Shown here: piece by piece, positions 8,957 through 21,475 of the stretch
How the letters are laid out: each line of letters starts with the position of its first letter
Position numbering within the stretch: position 1 is the first letter of the stretch
Origin: Halomonas sp.
GTDB lineage: Bacteria > Pseudomonadota > Gammaproteobacteria > Pseudomonadales > Halomonadaceae
DNA: 52,150 nucleotides
NCBI GenBank assembly: GCA_003553625.1
Contig: PWEV01000255.1
Coordinates: 1-52,150, forward strand
Reading direction: 5' to 3'
Notes under the pieces: model-generated
Databases searched by the model: none
Seen by the model: the letters and a program-made list of their open reading frames with translations, nothing else
What the model was told of the DNA's origin: nothing
Translations under genes and position numbers: made by a program

Positions 8957-9892
8957 ATGCACGCCCTCGACCCCAGCGCCCTGATGGGCCCCCTGTGGAC
9001 GCTGCTCGCCTATGTCGCCCTGGGCTGGCTGGCCGCTCGCCGGCTCGCCATCGACCCGCGCCCCATTGCCACCCTGCTGATCTATCTGATCGCTCCGCTG
9101 ACCTTCTTCCGCGGCCTGACGCTGGGTGGCCCCACCCCGGGCTACCTGCTGCTGACCCTGGCTGCCTTCCTGGTCGCGAGCCTGCTGGCAGTGGCGGTAC
9201 ATCGCCTGACTCGACACACCTTCGCCCCCCAGGAGAGTGCCCTGCTGGCGTTTTCCGCCGGTACCGGCAACACCGGCTACTTCGGGCTGCCGGTGGCCAT
9301 GGTGCTGCTGCCCCCGGAGGGAGTCACCCTCTACCTGTTCTGCGTGCTGGGCATCACCCTCTACGAGTTCACGGTGGGCTTCTATCTCTCCGCGAGGGGG
9401 CGGTTCTCGGTGGCCGAGAGCCTGGCCAAGATCGTACGCCTGCCGCTGATTTACGCCTTCCTGGCGGCGCTGGTGGTCAGCGGCCTGGACCTCGAGGTGC
9501 CGACGGCGGCCATGGAGGCGCTGGCGGTATTTCCGGCCACCTACACCCTGCTGGGCATGATGATCATCGGCATGACGCTGGGACGAGTGAGCCTCAGGGA
9601 GGTGGATGGCCCTTTCATCGGCGTCTGCGTGGCGGTGCGCTGCGTGGCCTGGCCCCTGCTGGCGCTGGCCGCAGTGCTGGGGCTGCAGGCGCTTGTCCCG
9701 CTGTCGCCGGAGTTGGCCATGGCCATCCTGCTGCTGGGGGTGGTGCCCATGGCCGCCAACGTGGTGGTGGTGGCCATGGAGCTCGGCATCGCCCCCGCCA
9801 AGGGGGCGCTCGCCGTGCTGATCACTACCCTGGCGGCGCCGCTGCTGATCCCGCTCTACCTGACGCTGATGACGCGGCTGACCGGGCTGTGA
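8957..9892 (+). CDS. AEC family transporter (auxin efflux carrier-like permease)
   Basis: A hydrophobic protein of 311 residues with about ten predicted membrane segments in two halves, as in the AEC/BART superfamily. The segment SAGTGNTGYFGLP fits the conserved crossover motif. Bacterial AEC proteins transport carboxylates such as malate or malonate; no substrate is implied here. The ATG at 8957 has GGGAGG upstream and is preferred over a TTG at 8939. The stop codon abuts the convergent ahcY stop within one TGATCA palindrome, leaving no space for a terminator. Confidence 0.85.
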   Translation: MHALDPSALMGPLWTLLAYVALGWLAARRLAIDPRPIATLLIYLIAPLTFFRGLTLGGPTPGYLLLTLAAFLVASLLAVAVHRLTRHTFAPQESALLAFSAGTGNTGYFGLPVAMVLLPPEGVTLYLFCVLGITLYEFTVGFYLSARGRFSVAESLAKIVRLPLIYAFLAALVVSGLDLEVPTAAMEALAVFPATYTLLGMMIIGMTLGRVSLREVDGPFIGVCVAVRCVAWPLLALAAVLGLQALVPLSPELAMAILLLGVVPMAANVVVVAMELGIAPAKGALAVLITTLAAPLLIPLYLTLMTRLTGL

Positions 9893-11302
9893 TCAGTAAC
9901 GATAGCTGTCGGGCTTGAAGGGGCCCTGGACCGGCACGCCGGTGTAGGTCTCCTGGGCCGGGGTGAGGCGGGTGATCACCCCGCCGAAGCCCTCCACCAT
10001 GTAGCGGGCCACCTCCTCGTCCAGGTGGCGCGGCAGCACCGTGACGCCCAGCCCCTCGCGCTTCTCGTCTTCGGGCAGGTCGGCGAAGCGCCCCTGGTAG
10101 AGGTGCATCTGCGCCAGCACCTGGTTGGCGAAGGAGCCGTCCATGACCCGTGACGGGTGGCCGGTGGCATTGCCCAGGTTCACCAGCCGTCCCTCGGAGA
10201 GCAGGATCAGGTAGTCGCGGCTGGCCGGGTCGAAGTCCCCCGGCTTGCTGTCGCGGTAGACCTTGTGCACCTGGGGCTTGACCTCCTCCCAGTGCCACTG
10301 GCGGCGCATGTAGGCGGTGTCGATCTCGCTGTCGAAGTGGCCGATATTGCAGACCACGGCACCCGGCTTGAGCGACTCGAGCATGGCCGCATCGCAGGCA
10401 TCGATATTGCCGGTACAGGTCACCACCAGGTCGATCCGGCCGAGCAGCGCTCGATCGATGCTGGCCTTACCGCGGTTGATGCCGTCCACGAAGGGAGAGA
10501 CCACCTCGAAGCCGTCCATGCAGGCCTGCATGGCACAGATCGGGTCGACTTCCGCCACCTTGACGATCATGCCCTCCTGGCGCAATGAGGCCGCCGACCC
10601 CTTGCCCACGTCGCCGTAGCCCACCACCAGCGCCTGCTTGCCGGACAGCAGGTGGTCGGTGCCGCGCTTGATGGCATCGGACAGCGAATGGCGACAGCCG
10701 TACTTGTTGTCGTTCTTCGACTTGGTGACGGCGTCGTTGACGTTGATGGCCGGCACCCGGAGCAAACCATCGCGCAGCATCTCCTCCAGCCGGTGAACCC
10801 CGGTAGTGGTCTCCTCGCTGATGCCATGGACGGCATCGAGCAGTTCCGGACGCTTGTCGTGCAGGAGGGCGGTCAGGTCGCCGCCGTCGTCCAGCACCAG
10901 GTTGGGTACCCAGCGATCGGGGCCCGCCACGGTCTGCTCGATGCACCACCAGAACTCCTCCTCGGTCTCGCCCTTCCAGGCGAACACCGGGATACCGGCG
11001 GCGGCGATGGCCGCGGCGGCGTGGTCCTGGGTGGAAAAGATGTTGCACGACGACCAGCGCACCGTGGCGCCCAGATCGATAAGCGTCTCGATGAGCACCG
11101 CGGTCTGGATCGTCATGTGGATGCAGCCGGCGATGCGGGCGCCCGCCAGGGGCTGCTGGTCGCGGTACTTGGCGCGGATTGTCATCAGCGCCGGCATCTC
11201 GGTCTCGGCGATACGGATCTCGCGGCGCCCCCACTCGGCCAGGGAAGGATCGGCCACCCGGCAGTCCTGTTGGGTGGGCGTGGTCACGGCAGGCTGGTTC
11301 AT
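9893..11302 (-). CDS. ahcY: Adenosylhomocysteinase (SAH hydrolase)
   Basis: This cytoplasmic NAD+-dependent enzyme splits S-adenosylhomocysteine into adenosine and homocysteine, removing the product inhibitor of methyltransferases. The 469 residues include the NAD-binding GYGDVGKG, the substrate-site segment [20 protein letters not shown], and the family C-terminus FKPDSYRY, so the protein is complete. The ATG at 11302 has GAGGTGAT upstream. A candidate sigma-70 promoter lies close by, leaving a leader of about 28 nt, too short for an SAH riboswitch. It faces the AEC gene tail to tail. Confidence 0.97.
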   Translation of the reverse strand: MNQPAVTTPTQQDCRVADPSLAEWGRREIRIAETEMPALMTIRAKYRDQQPLAGARIAGCIHMTIQTAVLIETLIDLGATVRWSSCNIFSTQDHAAAAIAAAGIPVFAWKGETEEEFWWCIEQTVAGPDRWVPNLVLDDGGDLTALLHDKRPELLDAVHGISEETTTGVHRLEEMLRDGLLRVPAINVNDAVTKSKNDNKYGCRHSLSDAIKRGTDHLLSGKQALVVGYGDVGKGSAASLRQEGMIVKVAEVDPICAMQACMDGFEVVSPFVDGINRGKASIDRALLGRIDLVVTCTGNIDACDAAMLESLKPGAVVCNIGHFDSEIDTAYMRRQWHWEEVKPQVHKVYRDSKPGDFDPASRDYLILLSEGRLVNLGNATGHPSRVMDGSFANQVLAQMHLYQGRFADLPEDEKREGLGVTVLPRHLDEEVARYMVEGFGGVITRLTPAQETYTGVPVQGPFKPDSYRY

Positions 11303-11336
11303 GGATCACCTCGTTGCAGGGAAAAGCATGACCTTC

Positions 11337-11367
11337 ACTATAGGCCCCCTCTCGCATCGGCCGTCAA
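11337..11367 (-). promoter_or_regulatory. Candidate sigma-70 promoter of ahcY
   Basis: On the minus strand, TTGACG (11367-11362) and TATAGT (11342-11337) each match five of six consensus positions, separated by 19 bases, slightly longer than ideal. Predicted transcription starts near 11330. Confidence 0.45.
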
Positions 11368-11380
11368 ATCGGCTCATCCC

Positions 11381-13099
<1,719 letters not shown>

Positions 13100-13164
13100 T
13101 CACCATAGCAACAGGCCCCGCGCGGCGATGCCGGCGGGGCCTGTCATCTGGCGTAGGCGCTGGC

Positions 13165-14385
13165 TTACAGACCGGCGGCCTGGCGCAGGGCGTTGGCGCG
13201 GTCGGTCTTCTCCCAGGGGAAGGCGGGGAAGGTCTCGGTGTGCTCCTCTCCCTGGACATCGGTCCATGTATAGGAGGCCTCGAAGGGCTCGCGACCGAAG
13301 TGGCCGTAGGCCGCGGTGAGCTGGTACATGGGGTGCAGCAGGTCGAGCATGCGGGTGATGGCATGGGGGCGCAGATCGAAATGCTCGCGCACCAGTTCGA
13401 TGATGCGTGCGTCGTCGATCTTGCCGGTCCCGAAGGTATTGATCGAGACCGAGGTAGGCTCGGCCACGCCGATGGCGTAGGAGACCTGGATCTCGCACTT
13501 TTCGGCCAGGCCCGCGGCGACGAGGTTCTTGGCCACATAGCGCCCGGCGTAGGCGGCACTGCGATCCACCTTGGAGGGGTCCTTGCCGGAGAAGGCACCG
13601 CCGCCGTGGCGCGCCATGCCGCCGTAGGTGTCGACGATGATCTTGCGCCCGGTCAGACCGCAGTCACCCACCGGCCCGCCGATCACGAACTTGCCGGTCG
13701 GGTTGATGTGGTAGCGGGTCGTCTTGGTGAGCCACTCGGCGGGGATCACCTGCTCGATGATCTCGCGACGCACCATCTTGCGCAGCTCGTCCTGGTCGAT
13801 GCCCGGATCGTGCTGGGTGGAAAGCACCACGGCGTCCACCGCGCAGGGCTTGCCCTTCTCGTCATAGCGAAAGGTGACCTGACTCTTGGCGTCCGGACGC
13901 AGCCAGGGCAGCAAGCCGTGCTTGCGCAGCTCCGCCTGACGCTCCACAAGCCGATGGGCATAGTGGATCGGCGCCGGCATGTAACTCTCGGTCTCACTGG
14001 TGGCATAGCCGAACATCAGCCCCTGGTCGCCGGCGCCCTGATCCTCGGGCTGGCTGCGATCGACCCCCTGGGCGATATCCACGCTCTGCTTGCCGATCAG
14101 GTTGAGCACGCCGCAGGTCTCGCCGTCGAAGCCCACGTCGGAGGAGGTGTAGCCGATACCGGTAATCACCTCGCGCACGATCGCCTCGAGGTCGACCCAG
14201 GCCGAAGTGCTGATCTCGCCGGCGACGATGGCCACCCCGGTCTTGACCAGGGTCTCGCACGCCACCCGGGCGTTCTTGTCGCGGGCGATGATGGCATCAA
14301 GAACCGCGTCGGAGATCTGGTCGGCAATCTTGTCCGGGTGGCCCTCGGAGACGGATTCGGAGGTAAACAGGGAGTATTCGCTCAT
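13165..14385 (-). CDS. metK: S-adenosylmethionine synthetase
   Basis: The enzyme makes S-adenosylmethionine from methionine and ATP. The protein has 406 residues and carries GHPDK near the N-terminus, the ATP-binding [12 protein letters not shown] hexapeptide region, and the P-loop-like [16 protein letters not shown]. The ATG at 14385 has GAGG five bases upstream; a frame extending to 14445 lacks a plausible start. It diverges from tkt with about 230 bases between the start codons. No SAM riboswitch fold was recognised upstream. Confidence 0.97.
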   Translation of the reverse strand: MSEYSLFTSESVSEGHPDKIADQISDAVLDAIIARDKNARVACETLVKTGVAIVAGEISTSAWVDLEAIVREVITGIGYTSSDVGFDGETCGVLNLIGKQSVDIAQGVDRSQPEDQGAGDQGLMFGYATSETESYMPAPIHYAHRLVERQAELRKHGLLPWLRPDAKSQVTFRYDEKGKPCAVDAVVLSTQHDPGIDQDELRKMVRREIIEQVIPAEWLTKTTRYHINPTGKFVIGGPVGDCGLTGRKIIVDTYGGMARHGGGAFSGKDPSKVDRSAAYAGRYVAKNLVAAGLAEKCEIQVSYAIGVAEPTSVSINTFGTGKIDDARIIELVREHFDLRPHAITRMLDLLHPMYQLTAAYGHFGREPFEASYTWTDVQGEEHTETFPAFPWEKTDRANALRQAAGL

Positions 14386-14462
14386 GGCGTCCTCGACCTT
14401 GTGTGAAGCAGTCTTTAGGGGCCAAGAGTCTACACGCTGGGGCATGCCGGGGCATCCACGAT

Positions 14463-14491
14463 TTGATGCCGGGCGTCAAGTCGGCGACAAT
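14463..14491 (+). promoter_or_regulatory. Candidate sigma-70 promoter of tkt
   Basis: TTGATG (14463-14468) and GACAAT (14486-14491), each matching four of six consensus bases, are spaced by 17 bases in the metK-tkt divergent region. This implies a leader of about 115 nt before the tkt start. Confidence 0.35.
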
Positions 14492-14613
14492 ATGGGACCG
14501 AATTCCATCGCGCCGCGCGCGTCCCGCGGCGACCTACCCATCCAGACTGCATGCCCCGCTGTCCGCCGGCGGTGGCCATGACCCTTATTCCGCCGCAGGC
14601 GAGGAGCTATCCA

Positions 14614-16632
14614 ATGCCGTCCCGTTTCGAACTGGCCAATGCCATTCGCGCCCTCTCCATGGATGCCGTCCAGAAGGCCAAGTCCGGCCATCCCGGCGCC
14701 CCCATGGGCATGGCCGACATCGCCGAGGTGCTGTGGAACGACTACCTCAAGCACAATCCGGAAGACCCCAAGTGGGCCGACCGCGACCGCTTTGTGCTCT
14801 CCAACGGGCACGGTTCCATGCTGCTCTACTCCCTGCTGCACCTGACCGGCTACGAGCTGGGCCTCGAGGAGCTGCAGAACTTCCGCCAGCTGCATGCCAA
14901 GACGGCGGGCCACCCCGAGTTCGGCTACGCCCCGGGCATCGAGACCACCACCGGGCCGCTGGGCCAGGGCCTGGCCAACGCCGTGGGCATGGCCATCGCC
15001 GAGAAGACCCTGGCCGCCCAGTTCAACCGCCCGGGTCACACCATCGTCGACCACACCACCTGGTGCTTCGTGGGCGACGGCTGCCTGATGGAGGGCATCT
15101 CCCACGAGGTCTCCTCCCTGGCCGGCACCCACAAGCTCGGCAAGCTGGTCGCCTTCTATGACGACAACGGCATCTCCATCGACGGCGAGGTGGAGGGCTG
15201 GTTCACCGACGATACCGCCAAGCGCTTCGAGGCCTATGGCTGGCACGTGGTGCCCGGTGTCGACGGGCACAAGCCCGAGGAGATCAAGGCCGCCATCGAG
15301 CTGGCGAAGAGCCACGACGACAAGCCGAGCCTGATCATCTGCAAGACCATCATCGGGTTCGGCTCGCCCAACAAGCAGGGCAAGGAGGAGTGCCACGGCG
15401 CTCCGCTGGGCGAGGAAGAGGTCGCCCTGGCCCGCAAGCAGCTCGACTGGCCTCACGCCCCCTTCAACATTCCCGAGCCGATCTATCAGGGCTGGGACGC
15501 CCGCGAACAGGGCCAGGCCGCCCAGGGCGAGTGGCAGACGCGCTTCGATCGCTATGCCGCCGCGCACCCCGAACTGGCTCGCGAATTCCAGCGCCGCATG
15601 AAGGGCAAGTTGCCGACGCCGCTCTCCAGCGAGGCGATGATCGAAAAGGCCCAGCAGGCCGGCGACTCCATCGCCAGCCGCAAGGCCTCACTCAACTGCC
15701 TCAACGAGCTGGGTCCGCAGCTGCCCGAACTGCTCGGCGGCAGCGCCGATCTGGCGCCCTCCAACCTGACCTTCTGGGACGGTGCCCGCGCCATCACCCC
15801 CGGCTCTTCCACCAACCCCGCTGAGGGCTCTCCAGACGGCAACTACCTGCACTACGGCGTGCGGGAGTTCGGCATGGGGGCCATCATGAATGGCATCGCC
15901 CTGCACGGCGGCTTCATTCCCTACGGCGCCACCTTCCTGATCTTCATGGAGTACATGCGCAACGCCGTGCGCATGGCGGCACTCATGGGCAAGCGCGCCA
16001 TCTATGTCTTCACCCACGACTCCATCGGCCTGGGCGAGGACGGCCCCACCCACCAGCCGATCGAGCAGCTGACCAGCCTGCGCTCCACCCCGAACCTGGC
16101 CACCTGGCGCCCCTGCGACGCCACCGAAACCGCCGCTGCCTGGGATGCCGCCCTCAAGCGCAATTCCGGCCCCTCCGCGCTGGTGCTGTCGCGCCAGAAT
16201 CTGCCCCATCAGGCGCGCACCAAGCAGCAGCTGGCCAACATCCAGCGGGGCGCCTATGTACTGCGCGACTGCGAGGGCACGCCGGCGCTGATCCTCATTG
16301 CCACCGGTTCCGAGGTCGGCCTGGCCATGGACGCCGCCACCGAACTGGAACAGGCCGGACATGCGGTGCGAGTCGTCTCCATGCCGTCGGCCTTCCGCTT
16401 CGACGGACAGGAAATCGAGTATCGCGAGAAGGTGCTGCCGAGCGGCGTCACCAAGCGCATCGCCGTCGAGGCCAGCCACCGCGACTACTGGTACAAGTAC
16501 GTGGGTCTCGAGGGACGCATCATCGGCATGAGCACCTACGGCGAGTCCGCCCCGGCCGGCGACCTGTTCAAGCACTTCGGCTTTACCGTGGCCAATGTGG
16601 TCAAGCAGGCCACAGAGCTGCTCGAGGGCTGA
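14614..16632 (+). CDS. tkt: Transketolase
   Basis: This thiamine-diphosphate enzyme moves two-carbon units between sugar phosphates in the pentose phosphate pathway. The 672 residues show the conserved [11 protein letters not shown] near the N-terminus, the ThDP-binding [12 protein letters not shown], and the central [14 protein letters not shown] motif. The ATG at 14614 is preceded by GAGGAG at seven bases and is preferred over an ATG at 14551. In pseudomonads metK, tkt, epd, pgk and fba lie close together (recalled). Here tkt is parted from epd-pgk-fba by an opposite-strand aldolase and a CidA/LrgB pair. Confidence 0.96.
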   Translation: MPSRFELANAIRALSMDAVQKAKSGHPGAPMGMADIAEVLWNDYLKHNPEDPKWADRDRFVLSNGHGSMLLYSLLHLTGYELGLEELQNFRQLHAKTAGHPEFGYAPGIETTTGPLGQGLANAVGMAIAEKTLAAQFNRPGHTIVDHTTWCFVGDGCLMEGISHEVSSLAGTHKLGKLVAFYDDNGISIDGEVEGWFTDDTAKRFEAYGWHVVPGVDGHKPEEIKAAIELAKSHDDKPSLIICKTIIGFGSPNKQGKEECHGAPLGEEEVALARKQLDWPHAPFNIPEPIYQGWDAREQGQAAQGEWQTRFDRYAAAHPELAREFQRRMKGKLPTPLSSEAMIEKAQQAGDSIASRKASLNCLNELGPQLPELLGGSADLAPSNLTFWDGARAITPGSSTNPAEGSPDGNYLHYGVREFGMGAIMNGIALHGGFIPYGATFLIFMEYMRNAVRMAALMGKRAIYVFTHDSIGLGEDGPTHQPIEQLTSLRSTPNLATWRPCDATETAAAWDAALKRNSGPSALVLSRQNLPHQARTKQQLANIQRGAYVLRDCEGTPALILIATGSEVGLAMDAATELEQAGHAVRVVSMPSAFRFDGQEIEYREKVLPSGVTKRIAVEASHRDYWYKYVGLEGRIIGMSTYGESAPAGDLFKHFGFTVANVVKQATELLEG

Positions 16633-16653
16633 TCGCCCCGGGTGCCATCATGG

Positions 16654-16685
16654 AAAGGGCGCGGCCGAACGGCCGTGCCCTTTTT
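16654..16685 (+). terminator. Intrinsic terminator of tkt
   Basis: A 13-bp stem with one G-U pair (16654-16666 with 16671-16683), a GAAC loop and a T-run. Its 3' arm and T-run are then repeated in tandem (see repeat at 16675-16708). Confidence 0.85.
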
Positions 16686-16708
16686 CGTGTGCCCTTTTTC
16701 GTGTGCCC
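16675..16708. repeat. Tandem duplication of terminator 3' arm (14-bp unit, 2.4 copies)
   Basis: The unit GTGCCCTTTTTCGT occurs at 16675-16688 and exactly again at 16689-16702, followed by a partial GTGCCC copy. It looks like a replication-slippage duplication of the downstream half of the tkt terminator. Confidence 0.85.
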
Positions 16709-16732
16709 GGGCGCCATCACCGGCGCGCCGCC

Positions 16733-17785
16733 TCAGGCGATGGTGACGTTCGGGTCGAGGTAGACGTCCTGAATGGCATGCAGCAGGGCCACCCCCTCGT
16801 CCATGGGCTTCTGGAAGGCCTTGCGCCCGGAGATCAGTCCCATCCCGCCGGCGCGCTTGTTGATCACGGCAGTGCGCACCGCCTCGGCCAGGTCGGAGGC
16901 CCCCTTCGAGCCGCCACCGGAGTTGATCAGCCCGGCACGCCCCATGAAGCAGTTGGCCACCTGGTAGCGCGCCAGGTCGATGGGGTGCTCGGACGTCAGC
17001 TCGTCGTAGACCCTGTCGTGGGTGTGGCCGAAGCCAACGGTCCGGTAGCCGCCGTTGGTCTCGGGCAGCTTCTGCTTGACGATATCGGCCTTGAGGGTCG
17101 CCGCCAGGTGGTTGGCCTGACCGGTGAGGTCAGCCGCCACGTGGTAGTCGGTGCCCTCGTGCTTGAAGGCCGGGTTGCGCAGGTAGGCCCACAGCACGGT
17201 GACCATGCCCAGCTGGTGGGCCCGCTCGAAGGCCGCACTGATCTCCATGATCTGGCGACGACTCTCGGGGGAGCCGAAGTAGATGGTCGCCCCCACCGAT
17301 ACGCAGCCCATGTCGAAGGCCTGCTCCACCTGGGCGAACAGCGTCTGGTCGTAGATCGCCGGGTAGCTCAGGGTCTCGTTATGGTTGAGCTTGAGCATCA
17401 TCGGGATGCGGTGGGCGTAGCGGCGCGCTACCGAGGCCAGCACGCCCAGCGTCGAGGCCACCCCGTTGCAGCCGCCCTCGATGGCCAACTCGACGATGTT
17501 GGCCGGGTCGAAGTAGGCGGGGTTGGGGGCGAAGGAGGCCCCGGCGGAGTGCTCGATGCCCTGATCCACCGGCAGCAGGCTCAGGTAGCCGGTGCCACCC
17601 AGGCGGCCATGGTCGAACAGCGCCTGAAGGTTGCGCAGCACCGCGGGACTGCGGTCGCTCTCCGTCACCACCCGGTCGACGAAGTCGGGACCCGGCAGGT
17701 GCAGGCTGTCGCGGGGGATGCCCCGGCACCGGTGGCTCAGCAGAGACTCGGCCTCCTCGCCGAGCCAGTTGATGATATCGGCCAT
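16733..17785 (-). CDS. fbaB: Class I fructose-bisphosphate aldolase (FbaB/DhnA type)
   Basis: This Schiff-base aldolase interconverts fructose-1,6-bisphosphate with glyceraldehyde-3-phosphate and dihydroxyacetone phosphate without a metal. The 350 residues match the FbaB family. GRKAFQKP near the C-terminus and LPVDQGIEH are typical; the Schiff-base lysine is one of the conserved family lysines and was not pinned down. The ATG at 17785 has AGGAGAGGA upstream. It sits on the opposite strand between tkt and the class II aldolase operon, so both aldolase classes are encoded within 6 kb. In E. coli, FbaB is linked to gluconeogenic growth. Confidence 0.93.
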   Translation of the reverse strand: MADIINWLGEEAESLLSHRCRGIPRDSLHLPGPDFVDRVVTESDRSPAVLRNLQALFDHGRLGGTGYLSLLPVDQGIEHSAGASFAPNPAYFDPANIVELAIEGGCNGVASTLGVLASVARRYAHRIPMMLKLNHNETLSYPAIYDQTLFAQVEQAFDMGCVSVGATIYFGSPESRRQIMEISAAFERAHQLGMVTVLWAYLRNPAFKHEGTDYHVAADLTGQANHLAATLKADIVKQKLPETNGGYRTVGFGHTHDRVYDELTSEHPIDLARYQVANCFMGRAGLINSGGGSKGASDLAEAVRTAVINKRAGGMGLISGRKAFQKPMDEGVALLHAIQDVYLDPNVTIA

Positions 17786-18010
17786 GTGATTCCTCTCCTT
17801 GGTCGGTTGACGTCGCTATTCCCAGCGTAGCGGAAGACCGTATCCATCGGAGGCCGAGCCTTGCAAGATGTCGCCGTAAGAGGACAAGTGCCCTGCAACA
17901 AGCGACCGTTCCCGTCACCGGCCGCGCGGGCTGACGGCGGCTCGCGGCTGGAACACGGGTAGCGTGCTAACATGCCAGGCCTCTCCTGTCGCGAAACGCG
18001 AGGATCCTTG

Positions 18011-18370
18011 ATGCCCTTACTGCGCGGTTTCCTCTGGCTGCTGGGTTTTCTCCTGGTCGGTGATGCTCTGGTCACCCTCGCCGGTCTGCCGGTCTCCGCC
18101 GGAGTGGTCGGCATGCTGCTGCTCACCGCCTGGCTGATGATGCGCGGCACGGTATCGGGCGATATTGCCGCCGCCGCCCAACCACTGATCGGCGTGCTGG
18201 CCATGCTGATCATGCCCGGGGTGGTGGGGGTCTTCTTCATCCTCGACACCCTGGCCGGCCAGTGGCTGGCGATTCTCGCCGCCCTGGTGGGAGGCACCCT
18301 GCTCAGCGTCTTCACCACCCTGTGGCTGATGCGCTGGCTGATGGGCAATGAGCGCCTCGACCATGAATGA
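18011..18370 (+). CDS. CidA/LrgA family membrane protein
   Basis: A 119-residue inner-membrane protein with about four membrane helices, typical of CidA/LrgA. This family was described as holin-like, but several members (Bacillus PftA, Staphylococcus CidA/LrgA) act with an LrgB partner in pyruvate or three-carbon acid transport. The ATG at 18011 has AGGA upstream and is preferred over an ATG at 17972. It overlaps the downstream lrgB-like gene by eight bases, so the two proteins probably form one complex. Confidence 0.87.
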   Translation: MPLLRGFLWLLGFLLVGDALVTLAGLPVSAGVVGMLLLTAWLMMRGTVSGDIAAAAQPLIGVLAMLIMPGVVGVFFILDTLAGQWLAILAALVGGTLLSVFTTLWLMRWLMGNERLDHE

Positions 18371-19079
18371 GCTCCTCGACCACCTGCTGGCCACGCCGCT
18401 GCTGGCCATCGCTCTGACGCTGGCCGCCTACTTCGCCGGCGACCGACTGTTCCGCCTCGTGGGAGCACCCGGGTGGTGCCCACCGATTCTGGTCGCCGCC
18501 CTTCTGCTGGCCGGGGTGCTGGCGTTGCTGGGCATCGACTACGCCGACTATCGGGAGGGCGCAGGCTGGCTCATGCTCCTGCTGGGGCCGGCCACCGTGG
18601 CGCTGGGACTCCCCCTCTATCAGCAGATGGGTCACATCCGTACCATGTGGCGCCCGCTGCTCCTGTGCCTGCCCATCGCCGCCGGCATGGCCGCCTTCTA
18701 CGCGGTAGGCATCGCATGGCTGCTTAACGCACCGCCGGAGACCCTCGCCTCGCTGGCGCCCAAGTCGGTGACCGCCCCCATCGCCATCGGCATCACCGAG
18801 CAGATCGGCGGCTCCGTGTCGCTGATGATGGGTGGCCTGCTGCTCACCGGCGTGGTAGCGATCGGCTTCGTCGACCTGGTCGCCCGCTGGCTGAAGATTC
18901 GCGACCCGCGCCTCCTCGGCCTGGCGCTGGGCATCAACGGCCACGCCCTGGGCACGGTGCGCGCCTTCGAAATCGGTCCCGCCGCCGGCGCCTTCGCCTC
19001 CCTGGGCATGAGCCTGACCGGCATCCTCACCGCCCTGCTGCTGCCGCTGGCCTGGCGACTGCCGGGACTCGTCGGCTGA
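18363..19079 (+). CDS. LrgB/CidB family membrane protein
   Basis: A 238-residue polytopic membrane protein with the LrgB hallmark LAPKSVTAPIAIGI (about residues 133-146) and a glycine-rich GINGHALGTVRA near the C-terminus. Plant and bacterial LrgB homologues include glycolate/glycerate (PLGG1) and pyruvate (PftB) transporters. Two start codons are possible, 18348 and 18363; the second fits the usual family N-terminus. Its position between sugar-phosphate genes supports a three-carbon metabolite transport role, but this is inference. Confidence 0.88.
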   Translation: MNELLDHLLATPLLAIALTLAAYFAGDRLFRLVGAPGWCPPILVAALLLAGVLALLGIDYADYREGAGWLMLLLGPATVALGLPLYQQMGHIRTMWRPLLLCLPIAAGMAAFYAVGIAWLLNAPPETLASLAPKSVTAPIAIGITEQIGGSVSLMMGGLLLTGVVAIGFVDLVARWLKIRDPRLLGLALGINGHALGTVRAFEIGPAAGAFASLGMSLTGILTALLLPLAWRLPGLVG

Positions 19080-19086
19080 AGTGCGC

Positions 19087-19092
19087 TAGAAT
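19087..19092 (+). promoter_or_regulatory. Candidate -10 element upstream of epd
   Basis: TAGAAT matches five of six consensus positions, eight bases after the lrgB-like stop and 55 bases before epd. The expected -35 region (GGGACT at 17-bp spacing) is poor, so epd may also be read from the CidA/LrgB transcript. Confidence 0.3.
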
Positions 19093-19146
19093 CCCGGCTT
19101 TCATTTCTTCCGTGACATTCCGCGACCTGGAGCCCCCGCCACCGCC

Positions 19147-20262
19147 ATGGCCCACCGCATCGCCATCAATGGGTACGGCCGCATCGGCCAGTGCGTGCTG
19201 CGCGCCCTGATTGAGCAACAAAGAGCCGAGCAGCAGAGGGACGAGCAGGCCGACCGGCCAGGCCACGCCCGCGAACCGGTCCTGGACATCGTTGCGATCA
19301 ACGAGCTCTCCGACCTCGCCACCATCGACTACCTGACCCGCTATGACACCACCCATGGCCGCTTCCCGGCGACGGTGGAGCGAAACGGAGAGGGGATGAG
19401 CATCGATGGCCGGTCGATCCGGGTGCTCTCCGAGCCCGACCCGGACCGCCTCCCCTGGCACGAGCTCGGCGTCGATCTGGTGCTGGAGTGTTCCGGCAGC
19501 TTCAAGGATCGCGGCACCGCCCAGCGCCACCTGGCGGCCGGTGCAGGCCGCCTGCTCTTCTCCCAGCCGGCGGAGAGCGACGTGGATGCCACCATCGTCA
19601 CCGGCTTCAACGACCATGAGCTCGCCCCCGGGCACCGCATCGTCTCGGCCGCATCGTGCACCACCAACTGCCTGGTGCCTGTGCTCACCGTGCTCGACGA
19701 CGCCCTGGGCATCGAGAACGGCGTCACCACCACCATCCACTCGGCGATGAACGACCAGCCGGTGATCGACGCCTACCACCAGACCGACCTGCGCCTGACC
19801 CGCTCGGCGATGCACTCCATCGTGCCGGTGGATACCGGCCTGGCGCTGGGCATCAATCGCCTGATGCCGCACCTGGCCGGGCGCTTCGAGTGCCTGCACG
19901 TGCGGGTGCCGACCATCAACGTCTCGGCCATGGACATCGCCATCACGGTTCGCCGCGACACCAGCGCCGCCGAGGTCAACGCCCTGCTGGCCGAGGCGAG
20001 CCGCGGGCGACTGGCGGGGCTGCTTGGCTACACCGCAGAACCGGTGGCCTCGGTCGACTTCAACCACGATCCGCGCTCCGGTATCGTGGACGCCACTCAG
20101 ACCCGGGTGGCCGGCGGCCGCCTGATCAAGCTGCTCTGCTGGTTCGACAACGAGTGGGGCTTCGCCAACCGTATGCTCGACGTCAGCCGGCGGCTGGCCG
20201 CCATGCCCCTCGAGAACCCTGCCCCCCTTCCGGTTTCCAGATTGAGGACCACGCCCAGATGA
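19147..20262 (+). CDS. epd: Erythrose-4-phosphate dehydrogenase
   Basis: A GAPDH-superfamily enzyme of 371 residues that oxidises erythrose-4-phosphate to 4-phosphoerythronate, the first step of the DXP-independent pyridoxal-5-phosphate route. The NAD site INGYGRIG and catalytic cysteine motif SCTTNC are intact. [15 protein letters not shown] and [14 protein letters not shown] resemble Epd rather than glycolytic GAPDH. A charged E/Q/R-rich insertion of about 16 residues (about 24-45) follows the first helix and is absent from E. coli Epd. The gene overlaps pgk by four bases (ATGA). Confidence 0.93.
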   Translation: MAHRIAINGYGRIGQCVLRALIEQQRAEQQRDEQADRPGHAREPVLDIVAINELSDLATIDYLTRYDTTHGRFPATVERNGEGMSIDGRSIRVLSEPDPDRLPWHELGVDLVLECSGSFKDRGTAQRHLAAGAGRLLFSQPAESDVDATIVTGFNDHELAPGHRIVSAASCTTNCLVPVLTVLDDALGIENGVTTTIHSAMNDQPVIDAYHQTDLRLTRSAMHSIVPVDTGLALGINRLMPHLAGRFECLHVRVPTINVSAMDIAITVRRDTSAAEVNALLAEASRGRLAGLLGYTAEPVASVDFNHDPRSGIVDATQTRVAGGRLIKLLCWFDNEWGFANRMLDVSRRLAAMPLENPAPLPVSRLRTTPR

Positions 20263-21428
20263 ACGTGCGCAAGATGACCGACCTCGACCTCAGCGGCCAA
20301 CGCGTGCTGATCCGCGAGGACCTGAACGTGCCCGTCAAGCACGGCAAGGTGACCAGCGACGCCCGCCTGCGCGCCGCGCTGCCCACCATCCTGGCCGCCC
20401 GCGACGCCGGCGCCAGGGTAATGCTGATGAGCCACCTGGGCCGCCCCACCGAGGGGGAGCCCGCCGAGGAGTTCTCCCTGGCGCCGGTGGCCGAACACCT
20501 GGGCGAACTGCTGGGACGTCCGGTCACCCTGGTCGTCGACTACCTGGACGCTTCCCTGGACCTGGCCGACGGCGAGGTGGTGCTGCTCGAGAACGTGCGC
20601 TTCAACACGGGCGAGAAGAAGGACGACGAGACCCTCGCCCAGCAGTACGCCGCACTGTGCGACATCTTCGTGATGGACGCCTTCGGCACCGCCCACCGCG
20701 CCCAGGCCTCTACCCACGGGGTGGCCCGCTTCGCCCCGCTGGCCTGCGCCGGCCCGTTGCTGGCGACCGAGCTCGACGCCCTGGAGAAGGCCCTGGCCAC
20801 GCCCGCGCGCCCGATGACGGCCATCGTCGGCGGCTCCAAGGTTTCCACCAAGCTCGACGTGCTCAACGCCCTCTCCGAGAAGTGCGACCAGCTGATCGTC
20901 GGCGGCGGCATCGCCAACACCTTCATCGCCGCAGCGGGCCACAACGTCGGTAAGTCGCTGCATGAGGCCGACCTGATCGACAAGGCCCGGGCGCTGATGG
21001 CGAAGGTCGAGATTCCGCTGCCCACCGACGTGGTGGTCGCCACCGAGTTCTCCGACTCCGCCGAGGCCATCGTCAAGCCGGTAGACCAGGTGAGTGACGA
21101 CGAGATGATCCTCGACATTGGCCCCCAGACTGCCGCGCGCCTGGCCGCCATGCTCAGGGACGCCGGCACCATCCTCTGGAACGGCCCGGTAGGCGTGTTC
21201 GAGATCGACCAGTTCGGCAAGGGAACCGAGGTGATCGCGCGCGCCATCGCCGAGAGCCCCGCCTTCTCCATCGCCGGTGGCGGCGACACCCTGGCGGCCA
21301 TCGACAAGTACGGCATCGCGGAGCGGGTCTCCTATATCTCCACCGGCGGGGGCGCCTTCCTCGAATACGTCGAGGGCAAGACCCTGCCGGCGGTGGCCGC
21401 CCTCGAGGCAGCCGCCAAGCGGGGCTGA
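20259..21428 (+). CDS. pgk: Phosphoglycerate kinase
   Basis: This glycolytic enzyme transfers phosphate between 1,3-bisphosphoglycerate and ADP. The 389 residues are full length: [12 protein letters not shown] near the N-terminus, SHLGRPTEG, the hinge region, and the nucleotide-binding [11 protein letters not shown] near the C-terminus. Its ATG lies in the ATGA overlap with the epd stop, implying translational coupling. GAGG sits 12 bases upstream. The gene order epd-pgk-fba is the standard gammaproteobacterial arrangement. Confidence 0.97.
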   Translation: MNVRKMTDLDLSGQRVLIREDLNVPVKHGKVTSDARLRAALPTILAARDAGARVMLMSHLGRPTEGEPAEEFSLAPVAEHLGELLGRPVTLVVDYLDASLDLADGEVVLLENVRFNTGEKKDDETLAQQYAALCDIFVMDAFGTAHRAQASTHGVARFAPLACAGPLLATELDALEKALATPARPMTAIVGGSKVSTKLDVLNALSEKCDQLIVGGGIANTFIAAAGHNVGKSLHEADLIDKARALMAKVEIPLPTDVVVATEFSDSAEAIVKPVDQVSDDEMILDIGPQTAARLAAMLRDAGTILWNGPVGVFEIDQFGKGTEVIARAIAESPAFSIAGGGDTLAAIDKYGIAERVSYISTGGGAFLEYVEGKTLPAVAALEAAAKRG

Positions 21429-21475
21429 TAGACTCCGACAACCGATTCCACGCAATACCCGCAAAAGGTGACACC

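Noticed and set aside
11303..11380. SAH riboswitch upstream of ahcY
   Set aside because: No recognisable conserved core, and the predicted transcript leader of about 28 nt is too short.
14386..14613. SAM riboswitch in the metK-tkt divergent region
   Set aside because: No pattern resembling the SAM-I, SAM-II or SAM-IV cores was found by eye on either strand.
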